Source of the DNA: Paulinella micropora
Lineage: Eukaryota; Cercozoa; Imbricatea; Euglyphida; Paulinellidae
Direction of reading: 5' to 3'
Length of the DNA: 64,000 bases
Assembly: GCA_019918135.1 (NCBI GenBank)
Contig: WBZZ01005955.1
Span: 27,950-91,949 of the forward strand
The notes under the pieces were generated by a model that was not told the origin of the DNA, did not search any database, and worked only from the letters and a program-made list of their open reading frames with translations. Each line of letters begins with the position of its first letter. The stretch's first letter is position 1. Of this stretch, positions 62,250 through 64,000 are shown piece by piece. Made by a program: the position numbers and the translations under genes.

Positions 62250-63284
62250 ATGGGCACGCTGGACCGTGTTCCGCCCCCCCGCGCACACGCGCGGCAGCCG
62301 CCGGCCGTGGCACGGCCCTGGCAGAGCGGGGACCACGTGGGTGAGTGGGTGCTGCACTCTCGGCTCGGCCGGGGGGGCTTCGCCGAGGTCTGGCTGGCGC
62401 ACGCCCGGACGGGCGGGAACCCCGTGGCCCTCAAGATCTTCACCCGGGAGAGCACACACCCTTCCACCTGTTCGCGCCGAGAGTACCTGATCCAGCGCGA
62501 GCTCTTGCTGGCCGTGCCCGCCAACGCTCTGCAGACCCCGTGGGTCCTGGAGCACTTGCTGGTGCAAGGCAAGGGAGTGATTGTGATGGAGTACTATCCC
62601 CTCAAGTGGCGCAACGTGTACCTACGGCGGGACGGGGGCGGGAACGCCGCGGAGGCGGTGGACAGCCTCCTGCAGCTCGTCGGCGGCCTAGCGCACTTGC
62701 ACCAGGCGGGCTACCTGCACCGGGACCTCAAGCCCGACAACCTAGTGCTCAGCCAGGACCGCCGGCGCCTGTGTCTGGTGGACTATGGCTTGGCGTCACG
62801 CCGGCACAGCCCCCCGGCCACCGCTAGCACCCCCCTGCCGCCCCTCGACGGAGCTCATTCTCAGTGGGGCACCTGCATCGTGGGCACCTGGACGTACATG
62901 AGCCCCCGCGCGCACGTGGCCGAGGCCTCGCACCCGGTCGATGACTTGTGGAGCGTAGGGTACATGCTAGCCGAGGTCCTGGCCGGGGCACGCCTGCCGT
63001 GGGCCGGCCCGCGCCAGCACAGAAAACACAGCAAAAATCAGTACGTGCTCCGGTCCAAGCAGAAGTGGGAGCAGGAGCTGACGGGGCCGGTGGCGGACTA
63101 CCTGGCCGCCTGCCGGCGTTGGTCCCGGAAGCCCTGGACGGAGCAGGCCGACTATGACGAGTTGTGCAGGTTAGTCAGACAAGCGCGGCCGGCCGGCCGT
63201 GGGCCGCGCGCCGCGCCGGCGCGACGCAAGAGCCAGCCGCCGGCGGGGAGCAGGGCGCCCCGGGGCGAGCCGGCCACCCGATAG
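62250..63284 (+). CDS. Serine/threonine protein kinase
   Basis: ATG at 62250 after GAAAAAGGG gives 344 residues; upstream frame is shadow. Motifs in order: glycine loop GRGGFAEV at 40-47, ATP-binding Lys62 in VALKIF, a Glu in the following helix, catalytic HRDLKPDN at 157-164, DYG (in place of DFG) at 178-180, and YMSPRAH in place of the usual APE region, then DLWSVGYML. All residues needed for catalysis are present, so it should be active. The tail is basic and Pro-rich. Viral kinases of this type act on tegument or nuclear targets. Its divergent neighbour is acidic and serine-rich. Confidence 0.85.
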   Translation: MGTLDRVPPPRAHARQPPAVARPWQSGDHVGEWVLHSRLGRGGFAEVWLAHARTGGNPVALKIFTRESTHPSTCSRREYLIQRELLLAVPANALQTPWVLEHLLVQGKGVIVMEYYPLKWRNVYLRRDGGGNAAEAVDSLLQLVGGLAHLHQAGYLHRDLKPDNLVLSQDRRRLCLVDYGLASRRHSPPATASTPLPPLDGAHSQWGTCIVGTWTYMSPRAHVAEASHPVDDLWSVGYMLAEVLAGARLPWAGPRQHRKHSKNQYVLRSKQKWEQELTGPVADYLAACRRWSRKPWTEQADYDELCRLVRQARPAGRGPRAAPARRKSQPPAGSRAPRGEPATR

Positions 63285-63762
63285 CGGCGGCGGGCCTGGC
63301 ACGACGCCCGAGGAGCGGTTTTCTTCCTCTTGCTGCCCTCTCTCCCCGCCTCTCCTCCTCTTCTCTGGACCATCCCCCCTCGGGCTCCCCCCCCCCGGGC
63401 CCTCCCCCCTCGGTCGTCCCACTCGAGCCTCCCCCCTCGGTCGTCCCCCCGCGGTCCCCCTCGGTCCCCCCGAGGGCCCCCCTCGAGGGCCCCTTCGGTC
63501 TTCCCTCCCCCCGGGCCCCTCGGCCTCCTCCCCCCCCCTCGGGCCTCCCCCCCTCGGCCCCCCTCCCTCGGACTCCTCCCCCCCTCGGGCCTCCTCTCCT
63601 TCCCCCGTGCTGTCCCCGGCCCGCCAGGGGAGGCCCGCCGCGGCTGGGGTGGTTATTAAAAGCACTTACTCTGCTACGCTGTGACGCCCGGCCCAGAGCC
63701 CGGGAGTGAAACTGACGGGGCAGAGAGCTAGAGAGAGAAAAAGTCAGTCGCCAGCCTCGACC
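63285..63762. other. C-rich spacer
   Basis: Repeated CCCCCCTCGGxCxxCC units cover 63,370-63,600 and make overlapping ORFs of no meaning. ATTAAA at 63,655-63,660 is the likely end of the kinase transcript. Confidence 0.55.
63655..63660 (+). terminator. Poly(A) signal ATTAAA
   Basis: About 370 bases after the kinase stop, past the C-rich repeat. Confidence 0.45.
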
Positions 63763-64000
63763 ATGCTCAGCGCGCTCGTCTGGGCGCTGCTGGCGGCGCC
63801 GGCCCGGTCGGCCTGCGCCCTGGAGAACGGCACGGTCCTCAACTGGAAGGCCCGGATCCTGCTGGCGGATTCGGGGCTCGGCTCCTACGGGGGCTCGCCC
63901 GCCATCACGCTCAACATTGAGACGCCGGCCTCCTTTACCGGCGCCGGCTCGCCCTTGTTCCGGGCCCCCGCGCACTGCGGCCGGGGGAACTGCCGCACGC
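63763..64000 (+). CDS. Start of a secreted or membrane protein (partial)
   Basis: ATG at 63763 in a CGACC context. The first 17 residues (MLSALVWALLAAPARSA) form a signal peptide. The rest, to the right edge, has two Cys and looks beta-rich and extracellular (ENGTVLNWKARILL), with a possible N-glycosylation site at ENGT. It is probably an envelope or surface glycoprotein. The gene continues beyond the window, so length and family cannot be judged. Confidence 0.6.
   Translation, partial: MLSALVWALLAAPARSACALENGTVLNWKARILLADSGLGSYGGSPAITLNIETPASFTGAGSPLFRAPAHCGRGNCRT

Overview
The window looks like a GC-rich large DNA virus of a eukaryote, or an integrated copy of one, joined at its left end to AT-rich DNA. 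Positions 1 to about 2,790 are AT-rich, gene-poor and rich in a palindromic satellite. From about 2,790 onward the DNA is strongly GC-rich, with long G and C runs, and carries about 29 genes on both strands with short spacers. AATAAA or ATTAAA signals follow many genes, four of them overlapping the stop codon. One gene has three GT-AG introns. The proteins are of eukaryotic or eukaryotic-virus types: ubiquitin-specific protease, F-box, BTB-like, LRR-like, bestrophin-like, HNH, protein kinase, SF1 helicase and secreted or membrane proteins. I found no capsid, polymerase, terminase or packaging gene, so the virus family is not settled. The SF1 helicase and a zinc-cluster protein of UL92-like pattern resemble herpesvirus genes, while the F-box, BTB, HNH and KilA-N/Bro-like proteins are more typical of giant viruses and algae.

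Layout. 1-2,790: AT-rich flank with the end of an acidic ORF, the satellite, and a 49-codon basic ORF. 2,790-3,550: junction and tandem repeats. 3,553-9,839: CxCG protein, bestrophin-like channel, spliced HNH protein and ubiquitin-protease-like protein. 10,117-25,203: a 1,452-residue protein, a broken LRR-like gene, four unrecognised genes and the UL92-like zinc protein. 25,474-30,971: a protein with a duplicated, perhaps triplicated, domain, followed by long Ser/Thr-rich and coiled-coil repeats. 31,234-35,603: two unrecognised minus-strand genes. 36,020-37,348: a secreted SGNH hydrolase of less GC-rich composition. 37,762-49,844: a basic protein, BTB-like protein, HLH-like protein, F-box/LRR-like protein, F-box protein and a large unrecognised gene. 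50,189-54,788: a mucin-like membrane protein and a KilA-N/Bro-like protein, both less GC-rich. 55,467-64,000: the helicase, a second HLH-like protein, an acidic protein, a kinase and the start of a secreted or membrane protein.

Many genes change reading frame once or several times, often at G or C runs of six or more, and two have a single in-frame TGA. This could be decay of an integrated virus, assembly indels in homopolymers, or some unrecognised introns. The window alone cannot decide. Where a gene spans several frames, I give the outer limits and the approximate places of the breaks.

Functional picture (inference). DNA metabolism is represented by the helicase and the HNH protein. Ubiquitin-pathway control is represented by the protease, two F-box proteins and the BTB-like protein. 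Signalling and regulation are represented by the kinase, the HLH-like proteins and the KilA-N/Bro-like protein. The cell surface or envelope is represented by the SGNH hydrolase, the mucin-like protein, the bestrophin-like channel and the partial gene at the right edge.
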